Positions 7,756 to 17,044 of a stretch of DNA of 64,000 bases are shown here, piece after piece. Position 1 is the first letter of the stretch; every line of letters starts with the position of its first letter. The notes under the pieces were generated by a model. It was not told where the DNA came from, ran no database searches, and worked only from the letters and a program-made list of their open reading frames with translations. The stretch comes from Bacillota bacterium (GTDB lineage: Bacteria > Bacillota > Clostridia > Saccharofermentanales > Fastidiosipilaceae). The translations under genes were made by a program, and so were the position numbers. Where the stretch lies: assembly GCA_023420115.1 (NCBI GenBank), contig JAEZWR010000048.1, forward strand, positions 1 to 64,000, given 5' to 3'.

Positions 7756-9579
7756 ATGGCAAAGGTTATTGGTATTGATTTAGGTACAACAAATTCATGT
7801 GTTGCAGTTATGGAAGCTGGGGAGGCAAAAGTTATTCCTAATCCTGAGGGTGCTAGAACAACCCCTTCAGTTGTTGCTTTTACTAAAAATGGTGAAAGAC
7901 TTGTCGGTCAGGTCGCTAAGCGTCAGGCAGTTACAAATCCAGATCATACAATTATTTCAATAAAAAGAGATATGGGTTCTGCAAGAAAAGTAAAAATTGA
8001 TGATAAAGAATATACACCACAAGAAATTTCAGCAATGATTTTACAGAAGCTAAAGGCTGATGCTGAAGCTTATTTAGGCGAAACTGTGAGCCAGGCTGTT
8101 ATCACAGTTCCAGCATACTTTAGCGATGCACAGCGTCAAGCTACCAAGGATGCAGGTAAAATTGCTGGTCTTGAAGTATTGAGAATTATCAATGAGCCGA
8201 CTGCAGCTTCATTGGCATATGGTCTTGATAAAGAAGAAGATCAGAAGATATTGGTTTTTGACTTAGGTGGCGGTACTTTTGATGTTTCAATTCTAGAAAT
8301 TGGAGACGGAGTATTTGAAGTTCTTGCAACCAATGGTAATAATAGATTGGGTGGAGATGATTTTGATGAAAAGGTCATGCAATGGATGATTGACAGCTTC
8401 CGCCAAGAAGAGGGTCTGGATCTTCGCCAAGATAAAATGGCTATGCAGAGACTGAGAGATGCAGCAGAAAAGGCTAAGATTGAACTTTCTGGTTTGAGTT
8501 CAACAAATATTAACTTACCATATATTACAGCTGACGCCACTGGAACTAAACATCTTAACTTAACACTTACAAGAGCTAAGTTCGATGAACTGACAGCTGA
8601 TTTAGTAGAAGCTACTATGGCTCCTGTTAAACAAGCTCTCCAAGATTCTGGCTTATCAGTAAATGATATTGGAAAAATACTTTTGGTAGGTGGTTCAACT
8701 CGTATTCCCGCAGTACAAGAAGCAGTTAGAAAGTTCTTTGGAAAAGATGCATTCAAAGGAATCAATCCTGATGAGTGTGTAGCCTTGGGTGCTGCAATTC
8801 AAGCCGGCGTACTTACAGGTGATGTAAAGGGTCTGTTGCTTCTCGATGTAACACCACTTTCATTAGGTCTTGAAACCTTAGGTGGCGTATTTACAAAAAT
8901 TATTGAAAAGAATACAACAATTCCTACAAAGAAAAGTCAGATTTTCTCAACTGCAGCTGATGGACAGACACAAGTTGATATTCATGTTTTACAGGGCGAA
9001 AGAGAAATGGCTCAGTACAACAAGACCTTAGGTAAGTTTATCTTAGATGGTATTGCACCTGCACCACGTGGAGTACCTCAGATTGAAGTAACTTTTGATA
9101 TCGATGCAAATGGTATTGTTAATGTTTCTGCAAAAGATTTGGGAACTGGAAAAGAGCAGAAAATCACAATTACAGCATCAGCTAACCTAAGCGATGAAGA
9201 GATAGATCGCGCAGTTAAGGAAGCTGAGCAATTTGCAGAAGAAGACAAGAAGCGCAAGGAAGAAGCAGAAATAGAAAACAAGGCAAATACCACTGTATAT
9301 TCTGTTCGCAAGACATTAAATGACTTAGGCGATAAGATAAGTGCAGATGATAAGACTGCAGTTGAAGCAGAAATTAATGATTTGCAAGCTGCAATTGATA
9401 GCAAGAATTATCAGTCTATGAAAGAAAAAACAGAGGCAGTTGAACAAAAGTTATATTCAATGAGTGAAAAATTGTATGCTGCAGCTGGTCAAGCCGCTCC
9501 AGGGTCAGACGGTGCAGATAAGTCCCAGGCTGGCAATAATTCCTATGAGGCAGATTTCAATAGTGACGAACAAAAATAA
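7756..9579 (+). CDS. dnaK: Chaperone DnaK (Hsp70)
   Basis: This full-length Hsp70 has 607 residues. The ATPase domain opens with GIDLGTTNSCVAV and contains VPAYFSDAQRQATKDAG, LVFDLGGGTFDVS and the NEPTAASLAYG loop. The DVTPLSLGLETLGG linker leads to the substrate-binding domain and a helical lid, ending in a Gly/Ser/Asp-rich tail. A strong AGGAGG site precedes ATG 7756. It works with GrpE and DnaJ encoded on either side. Confidence 0.99.
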   Translation: MAKVIGIDLGTTNSCVAVMEAGEAKVIPNPEGARTTPSVVAFTKNGERLVGQVAKRQAVTNPDHTIISIKRDMGSARKVKIDDKEYTPQEISAMILQKLKADAEAYLGETVSQAVITVPAYFSDAQRQATKDAGKIAGLEVLRIINEPTAASLAYGLDKEEDQKILVFDLGGGTFDVSILEIGDGVFEVLATNGNNRLGGDDFDEKVMQWMIDSFRQEEGLDLRQDKMAMQRLRDAAEKAKIELSGLSSTNINLPYITADATGTKHLNLTLTRAKFDELTADLVEATMAPVKQALQDSGLSVNDIGKILLVGGSTRIPAVQEAVRKFFGKDAFKGINPDECVALGAAIQAGVLTGDVKGLLLLDVTPLSLGLETLGGVFTKIIEKNTTIPTKKSQIFSTAADGQTQVDIHVLQGEREMAQYNKTLGKFILDGIAPAPRGVPQIEVTFDIDANGIVNVSAKDLGTGKEQKITITASANLSDEEIDRAVKEAEQFAEEDKKRKEEAEIENKANTTVYSVRKTLNDLGDKISADDKTAVEAEINDLQAAIDSKNYQSMKEKTEAVEQKLYSMSEKLYAAAGQAAPGSDGADKSQAGNNSYEADFNSDEQK

Positions 9580-9672
9580 TTAATAATTATGTTTGTTCCT
9601 ATAGTAGAATCTATAATCTATAGATAAGGTTTTTAAGTAAAGAAATTTTAGTGTAGTTTACAAATTGAAAAA

Positions 9673-9701
9673 GAATCCCCGTAGAATAACTATGGGGATT
9701 C
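9673..9701 (+). terminator. Strong hairpin between dnaK and dnaJ
   Basis: A 12-bp stem (one G-U) with an AATAA loop covers this span. The following T-run starts about 9 bases later (TGTTTTTTGGG), so it may act as a partial terminator, an mRNA stabiliser or a processing site. Any of these would give less DnaJ than DnaK. Confidence 0.55.
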
Positions 9702-9725
9702 ATCACTGTTTTTTGGGAGAAAGTT

Positions 9726-10862
9726 GTGGCAGAAAAAAGAGATTATTATGAGGTTCTTGGTGTATCAAAATCAGCAAGTGCCGATGATATAAAAAAAGCA
9801 TATAGAAAGTTAGCGAAAAAATATCATCCTGACTTGAATCCTGGAGATAAGGAAGCAGAAGCAAAATTCAAAGAAGCTAATGAGGCATATGGCGTTCTTA
9901 GTGATGATCAAAGAAGAAGTCAGTACGATAGATTCGGATTTGCTGGGGCGGATGGACAGGGCTTCTCCGGCTTTAGCAATATGAATTTTGATTTTGGAGA
10001 TATTTTTGACGGTATTTTTGGAGGTTTTGGTGGTTTCTCTGGTTTTGGTGATAATGCAAGGAGAGCTAGAGGACCTCGCAGAGGCCATGATCTTCAATAT
10101 GAGTTAAGTATCGATTTTATGGAAGCCGTGAGTGGTTGTGAAAAATCAATTAATATAACTAAAGATGAGCATTGTAGCCACTGTCATGGTACAGGTGCTG
10201 AACCAGGTACAGAGATTGAGACTTGTCCAGAATGTAATGGTACAGGTCAAGTCAGAAGACAGCAACAGTCACTTCTCGGTATGATGATGACTACTCATCC
10301 CTGCCCTAGATGTCAAGGTAAAGGTAAAATTATTAAGCAAAAATGCACCAAGTGTCATGGTAGTGGAATTGAGAGAAAAAATAAGAATATAAACGTTAAG
10401 ATTCCAGCTGGAATTAATAGTGGAGAAAGTTTAATTCTTCGTGGTGAGGGTGCTCCAGGAGAAGAGGGTGGACCATATGGAGATCTTCTTGTTTTGATTC
10501 GTCTTAGGCCGCATCCAATATTTAGACGTAATAGAAGTGATGTATATTGCGAAATACCTGTAACTTATGCCCAGGCTGCACTTGGTGAAGAAATAGAAAT
10601 ACCAACGGTTCATGGTCCAATGAAAGTTAAATTAAAAGAAGGGACTCAAGCTGGTGAAGTTTTGGTTCAGCGAGGAAAGGGTATGCCAGTTGTTAATAGT
10701 TCTGCTGTAGGAGATCAGTTCAGTACAGTCAAGATTGAAGTCCCAAAGAAACTATCCGAAGAACAAAAAGAGAAGCTTAGAGAATTTGAAAGAACTCTGT
10801 CTGATGATAATTATAGTGAGCGACAGGGCTTTTTCTCAAGGCTAAAGGATCTCTTTAAATAA
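9726..10862 (+). CDS. dnaJ: Chaperone DnaJ (Hsp40)
   Basis: The 378-residue type I DnaJ begins at a GTG with GGGAGAAAG upstream. It has an N-terminal J domain with the HPD motif (YHPDLNPG), a Gly/Phe-rich linker (about 75-115), four CxxCxGxG zinc repeats (CSHCHGTG, CPECNGTG, CPRCQGKG, CTKCHGSG) and C-terminal client-binding domains. It stimulates DnaK ATPase. It is separated from dnaK by a strong hairpin. Confidence 0.98.
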   Translation: MAEKRDYYEVLGVSKSASADDIKKAYRKLAKKYHPDLNPGDKEAEAKFKEANEAYGVLSDDQRRSQYDRFGFAGADGQGFSGFSNMNFDFGDIFDGIFGGFGGFSGFGDNARRARGPRRGHDLQYELSIDFMEAVSGCEKSINITKDEHCSHCHGTGAEPGTEIETCPECNGTGQVRRQQQSLLGMMMTTHPCPRCQGKGKIIKQKCTKCHGSGIERKNKNINVKIPAGINSGESLILRGEGAPGEEGGPYGDLLVLIRLRPHPIFRRNRSDVYCEIPVTYAQAALGEEIEIPTVHGPMKVKLKEGTQAGEVLVQRGKGMPVVNSSAVGDQFSTVKIEVPKKLSEEQKEKLREFERTLSDDNYSERQGFFSRLKDLFK

Positions 10863-10884
10863 TATGGAATATATTACAAAAATT

Positions 10885-10914
10885 GCCGAGCTTGATGAAG
10901 CTTCGGCTTTTTTT
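10885..10914 (+). terminator. Terminator after dnaJ
   Basis: GCCGAGCTT pairs with AAGCTTCGGC (one bulged base), followed by seven T. This ends the chaperone operon before prmA. Confidence 0.85.
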
Positions 10915-10981
10915 ATAAAGTTTAATTCTAAACTTATGAGATAATAATTTTATAAGTGATTTATCTGAAGAGGAGTAGGTA

Positions 10982-12268
10982 ATGGAGTTAATAAATATAA
11001 AATTTAAAATAAATAGTGAGTTAGTAGAGGCTCTTGATTTATATCTTAGAAGAACAGGTGCCTGCGGAGTAGCTTTTGAGGATCCCTTAGATGCACTGAA
11101 AATAATAGAAGGTCAGAGAAATGGTGACGAAGATGCGTCTATATTTTTTGACCCTAGTTATCTTGATGATTTAGATGATGAGGCCTATGTTCAAGTTACT
11201 TATAAATCTGAGAGATTAGCAGATGGACTTGCTACTTGTATTACTAATTCAAATGATGAAAGAATCAGAAGTCTTTCAAGAACTAATAAAATTTATATTT
11301 ATCGCGATGCTAAAGACTTAATAACAGATGAAGATTGTTACGAAGTTTCAGAAAATATAGATGATTCTTCAAATGAGATGAACGTAAATCCATATTACGT
11401 TGATAACAATCTTGAAATAGAAGAAGAAAATTCTGACTTGAATCTGAAACAATTTTTTCCTCAAGCTGGAGGGCAAGAATATTGTACTGAAGCACATACT
11501 GTGGAAGAATTTTGTGAAATTTTCGATGATCATTTAAATGATTTTTTATCCTTTTTTTCTAATTATGAAAAAATTAATTGGAGTGCTGAGGAGCTGGAAG
11601 AAAAGGATTGGCTTGAGGCTTATAAGAAGCATTATGACATAGTTAGATTAGGAAAATCACTTATAATCTGCCCTAGCTGGAAATCGTATGAGGCTAGTGG
11701 AACTGAAATTCTTATTAACCTGGATCCTGAAAGTGCTTTTGGTACAGGAATGCATGCAAGTACAGCTATGTGCGCTGACTTTATTGAATCTTATATTACA
11801 GGGGAAATGGCTTCGTTTGAAAATAGAATTATTGATGAGCATATATTTAAAATTTTAGATTTGGGAACGGGCTCTGGGATATTGGCGATTATTTCTGAGA
11901 AGCTTCTTAGAAGAGAGAGACCCCAGCAGGTTTTTGACATTTTTGCCTGTGATATTGATAGCAATGCAATTAGGGTAGCAAAAGAAAATTGTTTGAAAAA
12001 TGACTGCAGAAGAATTGAAACAAGTATTAAGTCAATAGACACTATAGATGATAAATATGATTTAGTAATTGCTAATTTAATTAGTGATCTGCAACTTAAA
12101 TTTGCTGATGAGTATGTTAGGGTGATGAATGATGGTGCTTGCCTTATTGTGTCAGGTATTATTGAAGAGAGAGAAAATGAGATTATTGAGCGATTCAATA
12201 ATGCAGGCCTAAAATTACTGGCATTGAATAGAATGAATGCTTGGTCGGCGCAGGTTTGGCAAAAATGA
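10982..12268 (+). CDS. prmA: Ribosomal protein L11 methyltransferase PrmA-like, with acidic insertion
   Basis: The C-terminal half holds the SAM-dependent methyltransferase core: DPESAFGTGMHASTAMC, the ILDLGTGSGILAI glycine motif and VIANLISD. The N-terminal substrate-recognition part is present, but a long Asp/Glu/Asn-rich stretch (roughly residues 115-190) is inserted before the core. The protein is 428 residues against about 310 for typical PrmA. The gene follows dnaJ, its usual neighbour in Bacillota. Start ATG 10982 with GAGGAG upstream. Confidence 0.88.
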   Translation: MELINIKFKINSELVEALDLYLRRTGACGVAFEDPLDALKIIEGQRNGDEDASIFFDPSYLDDLDDEAYVQVTYKSERLADGLATCITNSNDERIRSLSRTNKIYIYRDAKDLITDEDCYEVSENIDDSSNEMNVNPYYVDNNLEIEEENSDLNLKQFFPQAGGQEYCTEAHTVEEFCEIFDDHLNDFLSFFSNYEKINWSAEELEEKDWLEAYKKHYDIVRLGKSLIICPSWKSYEASGTEILINLDPESAFGTGMHASTAMCADFIESYITGEMASFENRIIDEHIFKILDLGTGSGILAIISEKLLRRERPQQVFDIFACDIDSNAIRVAKENCLKNDCRRIETSIKSIDTIDDKYDLVIANLISDLQLKFADEYVRVMNDGACLIVSGIIEERENEIIERFNNAGLKLLALNRMNAWSAQVWQK

Positions 12269-12418
12269 TTATTCAATCTGCTTAAACGTACGCAATTTTA
12301 TGATATATTATTAGTCAAATTAACTTAGAAATAATCCTTTCAATTTAAAAGGATTGTGTTTTAAGATATTTGCTTTTGAAAGTTATTATTAATTTGTTTG
12401 CTTGCAGTGGAGGTGTCT

Positions 12419-13741
12419 ATGCTGAGAATTGGTATGTTGACTAGTGGTGGAGACTGTCAAGGACTAAATGCAGCCATGCGTGGAGTTGCTAGAACTTTAT
12501 TTGAGAAAGGTAAGGATGTAGAGATTTTTGCCTATCTTGATGGATATAAGGGTCTGATGAATGGCAACTATAAAAAAATGTACAATAGTGATTTTTCTGG
12601 AATTTTGACACAGGGAGGTACATTTATTGGTACAAGTAGGATGCCTTTTAAGGAGCTGATGCTCCCAGCTGATCCAGATTCAAGTTTTGAAGAGACAAGA
12701 CTTGAGGCGATGGTTAGAAATTATAAAATGCAAAAATTAGATTGCTTGGTTATGCTGGGTGGCAATGGTTCACATAAGACTGCAAATGCTTTGGCTGAGA
12801 ATGGATGTAATGTAGTCACACTACCAAAGACTATAGATAACGACCTGTGGGGAACTGAGAGAACTTTTGGTTTTCAAAGTGCAATAAATATAGCAACTGC
12901 TGTTATTGATGGTATTCATACAACTGCTACTAGTCACGGTCGTATTTTTATAGTTGAAATTATGGGACATAAAGTCGGTTGGTTAACGCTCTATGCTGGT
13001 TTAGCTGGTGGTGCTGATATTATTCTTCTTCCAGAAATCCCATATAAAATGGAGGTTATTGCTCACGCACTTAAAGAGAGACAGGCTGCAAAAAAGAAAT
13101 TTTCAATTATTGCTATGGCCGAGGGTGCAATAAGTTATGAAGATTCTTTGTTACCTAAACAAGAACGGAAAAAATTGTTAGAAAGTAGAACTTTGCCAGC
13201 CTCATATCAGTTGGCTAAAGATTTAGAGACAGAATTGAAGCAAGAAGTAAGGGTTACTGTTCCTGGACATTTTCAAAGGGGTGGAACACCAGCACCATTC
13301 GATAGGGTCTTTGCAACTAAGTGTGGAACTTTTGCTGCTGAACAAATTCTAAAGGGAAATTTTGGAATAATGGTCGGTCAAAAAAATGGTCGCATGGCTT
13401 GCTTTGAATTGTCAAAGGTTGCAGGCAAACTCAAGTATGTTGATCTTGAATGTGATGCTATACATAGTGCTATTGATCTTGGTATTTGTTTGGGTGACGA
13501 TGTTGCTGAGGTCATTAGACGTAATCAAGAGCGAAAAGAAGAGAAGAAAAATAAAAAATTAGAAGAAAAAAGTAGTGAAGATATTTTAAATGAAGAGCTT
13601 AAAGTAGCTGATAAAAAATCTGACAAAAAAGTTGAAAAAGAGCTTAAAAAATTAGATAAGAAAAGTAAATCTACAAAGAAAATAAAATCTACTTCTAGTA
13701 AGAAATCTGATAGTGAATCTACCAAGTCAAAGAAAAAATAA
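12419..13741 (+). CDS. pfkA: 6-phosphofructokinase family protein with Lys-rich tail
   Basis: ATG 12419 is preferred because GGAGG lies 5 bases upstream (12409-12413); this gives 440 residues. The PFK core opens with GMLTSGGDCQGLNAA. The nucleotide-site motif is GGNGS (N116) where ATP-PFKs usually have GGDGS, and the catalytic loop is PKTIDND with Lys137, as in PPi-PFKs and the mixed G104/K124 group. The phosphate donor (ATP or PPi) is thus uncertain. After about residue 365 comes a ~75-residue Lys/Ser/Glu-rich tail with no counterpart in standard PFKs. It is transcribed alone, ending at a terminator. Confidence 0.85.
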   Translation: MLRIGMLTSGGDCQGLNAAMRGVARTLFEKGKDVEIFAYLDGYKGLMNGNYKKMYNSDFSGILTQGGTFIGTSRMPFKELMLPADPDSSFEETRLEAMVRNYKMQKLDCLVMLGGNGSHKTANALAENGCNVVTLPKTIDNDLWGTERTFGFQSAINIATAVIDGIHTTATSHGRIFIVEIMGHKVGWLTLYAGLAGGADIILLPEIPYKMEVIAHALKERQAAKKKFSIIAMAEGAISYEDSLLPKQERKKLLESRTLPASYQLAKDLETELKQEVRVTVPGHFQRGGTPAPFDRVFATKCGTFAAEQILKGNFGIMVGQKNGRMACFELSKVAGKLKYVDLECDAIHSAIDLGICLGDDVAEVIRRNQERKEEKKNKKLEEKSSEDILNEELKVADKKSDKKVEKELKKLDKKSKSTKKIKSTSSKKSDSESTKSKKK

Positions 13742-13789
13742 TTTAAAGCAGATTTAATCATTCAAGATGGTTAATGAATTATAATAAGG

Positions 13790-13852
13790 AACTGAAATCA
13801 TTTACAAATAAACTTTAGCTTTAAGTAGATAGGTAGTGATTTCAGTTTTTTA
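13790..13852 (+). terminator. Long-loop terminator after pfkA
   Basis: A perfect 11-bp stem (13790-13800 with 13837-13847) encloses a 36-nt loop and ends in a T-rich tract. The shape resembles the terminator at 1787-1842. Confidence 0.6.
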
Positions 13853-13870
13853 TTTTATTTAAGGTTGTTT

Positions 13871-15262
13871 ATGTCCGAACGTAAAAAAGATGAATTTTTA
13901 GACAGTTTAAATAGAGCTAGAAATCTTGGCTCCGGTATGGATGAGTTTCAGAATTTGCTTATAGATGATGATAAGCAGAATAAGGAAACTGGACTTAGAT
14001 TTGCTCCGCAAAGAAATAATACTTCGCGTAAAATAGCAAAATATAGATTGCGTAATGAGAGAAATAACAATATCAATTTTACATCTAATGACTATATATC
14101 TAAAAGGCAAGAGAGCTCATCTATTTATAGCAGTGAGCAAGAAATTCCAAATGAACTAAATAATAAATATTCGGACGACTTTCCTAATTATCATAGTAAA
14201 AATCAGACACTTGAATATCCTGAAAATACTGAAGATGTAGAGCTTACAAGGGTAAGTGGAAATCCTTATTTAGATGACTATAAAGATTTAGTGGCTAGTG
14301 ACATTGAAGCTCGAAAATATAGGGAAATATATAATTATCAGAATATAAATAATGACAATTCTGATAGATATTTATTTACTACTTCATCTAGTGGTAAAAA
14401 AGAGTTATTGCATAAGAGATCTTTTTTTGCACAACTTATATCATTTTTTCGTATTCTGAAATACTCCTTTTTTATTATTATCATTCTTCTGATAACTATA
14501 TCTATTTATCTATGGAATAAAGGATATACCCTAGATAAAATTCAGAGTCTTATTACTATTGAAAGATCTACAACTATTGATAAAGAATTACAATCTTTGG
14601 CAAGACGTAATATAGATTCAATAGATTTTGTTCTTTCTTTAGCGAATAGTAAGGATGGTGTCGGTACAAATACTATTGATGCTGTTTCGAGTAATGATTC
14701 TACTAGTGTTAAAAGAATGAAAGATAGAGATGTTCAGAGCTATTTAAATGAAGAGAATAAGATTCGTACAATTAAATACTTTTCTACCTTTGATCTTCAT
14801 TGGGCAAGCTCGGAATATGGAGGAGACTATTTTGCTTTGACTGCTTCGGGGCCTACTGTATTGAGTATGATTCTTGTTAATGAGGGAAGAAAGATATTTA
14901 CTCCGACATATATTGCAAAATTTATGAGTGATAATTCATATACTGATGATATTTCATATATGAGTGAAACTGGGCTTATGGACTTTTCTTCGAGATATTC
15001 TTTGGTATGCAAAAAGATATCGGCTGATTTTGATACAGTCAGAGCATATTTAGCCGAGGGAAATAAAATTATTGTCAAACTTAAAGGTAATAGTCCTGCT
15101 AGAAGAGAAATAGACTTTGAACACTATGCAATTATTGATGCTTGTTATGAAAATTTGTATGTCAGTCTTATAGATCCACAGCATAGGAAAGATTCTGAAA
15201 ATAAAATAACATTTTCATCAATAAAGGATAAGATTGTAGCAATTTATAGTATTAGTATTTAA
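13871..15262 (+). CDS. Membrane-anchored C39-like peptidase-fold protein, catalytic Cys replaced
   Basis: ATG 13871 is preferred over the TTG two codons earlier, and AAGG lies 6 bases upstream. A hydrophilic N-terminus of about 190 residues precedes one transmembrane helix (about 195-215). The extracellular C-terminus (about 295-463) follows the peptidase C39-like_2 pattern. The usual SGCGPT motif, whose Cys is the nucleophile, reads TASGPT here, with Ser326 in its place. The partner His is kept (EHYAIIDA, H418), as is a downstream DPQ. It is probably a pseudo-peptidase or a binding domain. A terminator follows. Confidence 0.6.
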   Translation: MSERKKDEFLDSLNRARNLGSGMDEFQNLLIDDDKQNKETGLRFAPQRNNTSRKIAKYRLRNERNNNINFTSNDYISKRQESSSIYSSEQEIPNELNNKYSDDFPNYHSKNQTLEYPENTEDVELTRVSGNPYLDDYKDLVASDIEARKYREIYNYQNINNDNSDRYLFTTSSSGKKELLHKRSFFAQLISFFRILKYSFFIIIILLITISIYLWNKGYTLDKIQSLITIERSTTIDKELQSLARRNIDSIDFVLSLANSKDGVGTNTIDAVSSNDSTSVKRMKDRDVQSYLNEENKIRTIKYFSTFDLHWASSEYGGDYFALTASGPTVLSMILVNEGRKIFTPTYIAKFMSDNSYTDDISYMSETGLMDFSSRYSLVCKKISADFDTVRAYLAEGNKIIVKLKGNSPARREIDFEHYAIIDACYENLYVSLIDPQHRKDSENKITFSSIKDKIVAIYSISI

Positions 15263-15298
15263 TTTGATTTGTTTCTAATAATTATTGGCCTTGTATTC

Positions 15299-15345
15299 AA
15301 AGTCATCTTTTTCTCGCATTTTTGTTGCGAGAAAAGATGACTTTT
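15299..15345. terminator. Bidirectional terminator between convergent genes
   Basis: A stem of about 19 bp (15299-15319 with 15326-15344, one extra T on the left) carries A- and T-runs at its ends, so it can serve both the C39-like gene and the lacI-type gene that ends at 15344. Confidence 0.85.
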
Positions 15346-16432
15346 ATTTGTATTTTTTCAATTGCTTAGGATTAATATCCGCGGTCGACTTTCGATAATA
15401 TATTTTAGGTTGTAAATATATTAGTTCTTTTGGGGCGTGTTCCATTTTTAATCTAAGGAAAAGTTGTTGCACTAATCTTAGACCTAGTAATTCTGTATCG
15501 ACGTCGGCAGAGGTAAGACCAACTCCATTTGGCAGTCTTCGATTGTTATCATATCCGGCGAGCATAATATCTTCAGGAATTTTATAACCCTTTTCGATAG
15601 CGTAATGGGCAATATAATTAGCCAGAACATCATTAGCACAGATAAATGCACGGGGAAGTCTATCGAGTCTGTCAAGATGTTCTTTTACCTCTGCGTAACT
15701 GAAAAAATGCTGCGGTGCCGTTGTTAAACAATATCTTTTTTGTATATCAAAGTTGTAATTTTTAAAAGCCTGTTTGAAGCCACGCCACCTATCATAATTT
15801 GTTTGAGCGTAGTTTATATCTCCAATAAATCCTAAGTCATTTTGTCCATTACGTAAAAATTGACTTGTTATTTCCATCATACTGTAATAACCATCTAGTA
15901 TAAAAATGTCTCCTGGCAGAGTCTTGTGGGTTCGGTAGGGTGGAACATCGAGAAATACTGTTGGAATATTTAGTGATTCAATATCGTTAATTAATAAGTT
16001 GTCGTAAACATTAATGACGATGAGACCAGACGTATTGTCTTTTTTTAGATTAATTGGAAGTTTATAGTTGGATCTATTCTCTCTGCTGAGAAAATAACAT
16101 TTAACTTCCTTGTTGAAACGAGATATTTCCTTAGTTATTGATTGAGTTATTTGCATCCAGAAATCAGACACACTTGGAGCTATACATATAAGTGCAATGT
16201 CTTTTTCGTCATTATTTTCGTCTATATCCTGCAAGAGAAAATCTTCGTCTAAAATGAAATTATTATTACCAATGCTCCTTAAATTCTTATAATTATTACG
16301 TTGCAACGCCTCAACAACTTTATCTATAGTCTTTTGCGATACACCTTCTCTGCGGTTGATGACTTTGGATATTGTTATACGGCTAACGCCTATTTCTTCG
16401 GCGATTTCGTTAAGGGTTTTTCTCTTGTCCAT
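15344..16432 (-). CDS. LacI-family transcriptional regulator
   Basis: The 362 residues start with a classic LacI helix-turn-helix (TLNEIAEEIGVSRITISKVIN, about 6-27) and hinge. A periplasmic-binding-protein-like sugar-sensing domain follows, with AFICANDVLANYI and GYDNNR landmarks. GGAG lies 8-12 bases before the start. The gene is divergent from the sugar ABC operon and likely controls it in response to the imported oligosaccharide. The operator could not be placed with confidence. Confidence 0.93.
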   Translation of the reverse strand: MDKRKTLNEIAEEIGVSRITISKVINRREGVSQKTIDKVVEALQRNNYKNLRSIGNNNFILDEDFLLQDIDENNDEKDIALICIAPSVSDFWMQITQSITKEISRFNKEVKCYFLSRENRSNYKLPINLKKDNTSGLIVINVYDNLLINDIESLNIPTVFLDVPPYRTHKTLPGDIFILDGYYSMMEITSQFLRNGQNDLGFIGDINYAQTNYDRWRGFKQAFKNYNFDIQKRYCLTTAPQHFFSYAEVKEHLDRLDRLPRAFICANDVLANYIAHYAIEKGYKIPEDIMLAGYDNNRRLPNGVGLTSADVDTELLGLRLVQQLFLRLKMEHAPKELIYLQPKIYYRKSTADINPKQLKKYK

Positions 16433-17044
16433 TTAAATATCTCCAATGGGACTCCCATACTTAGCAAAGACCTACCTCAAGATTACATTTAGCATAAGAA
16501 AAAATAGCGCTATCGGTAGGTGTATTTAAAAACCGCGTATATGTAGAGTGTGTTTATATATCTACAAGCATCTACAAGAAATGCTCGTGCGTACAATATT
16601 TTGCATGCTGTTATATTTAATTATGTTAATATTATAGAAAATAAATTAACATTTGTAAATCTATTTTTTGTCAGTGAAAGAAAATATAAAAAAATTTAGA
16701 TGAAAATTTAAAATAATACTGACTTGTGATATTATATACAAAAACACAATTCCAACTGTATCAAATATTGTGAGATATAATCATAATTTATACGAATTGA
16801 TAACTACATTTGCTATCGTATATTGATTTTAATTCATATATTGCCTTGATTTTTTTGCTCAAATTGTATTGTTAATTGAGCCACCTGTGCTTTACTTAAT
16901 ATTTTAGGATATTGATTAAAGTAGGTGTGAGTTTTCTTAAAATATTTGAATTTCTATTTGCTTGGATTGTTCTTTAGTACCTATATATGCTGTGGATGTA
17001 ATATGCATCATCCATTTGCAACAGATTATTTTTGGAGGTGTAAT
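16433..17044. other. Divergent control region, lacI-type gene / sugar ABC operon
   Basis: These 612 bp contain no credible gene. An inverted repeat (ACCTACC near 16470 with GGTAGGT near 16515) lies in the leader of the regulator gene. The rest is very AT-rich. I could not assign a confident -35/-10 pair or a LacI operator. The frame of the first permease is open back to 16946, but that extension lacks a ribosome site. Confidence 0.5.

Noticed and set aside
8241..8765. 174-codon open frame on the minus strand inside dnaK
   Set aside because: Antisense shadow of a strongly conserved gene, with no ribosome site.
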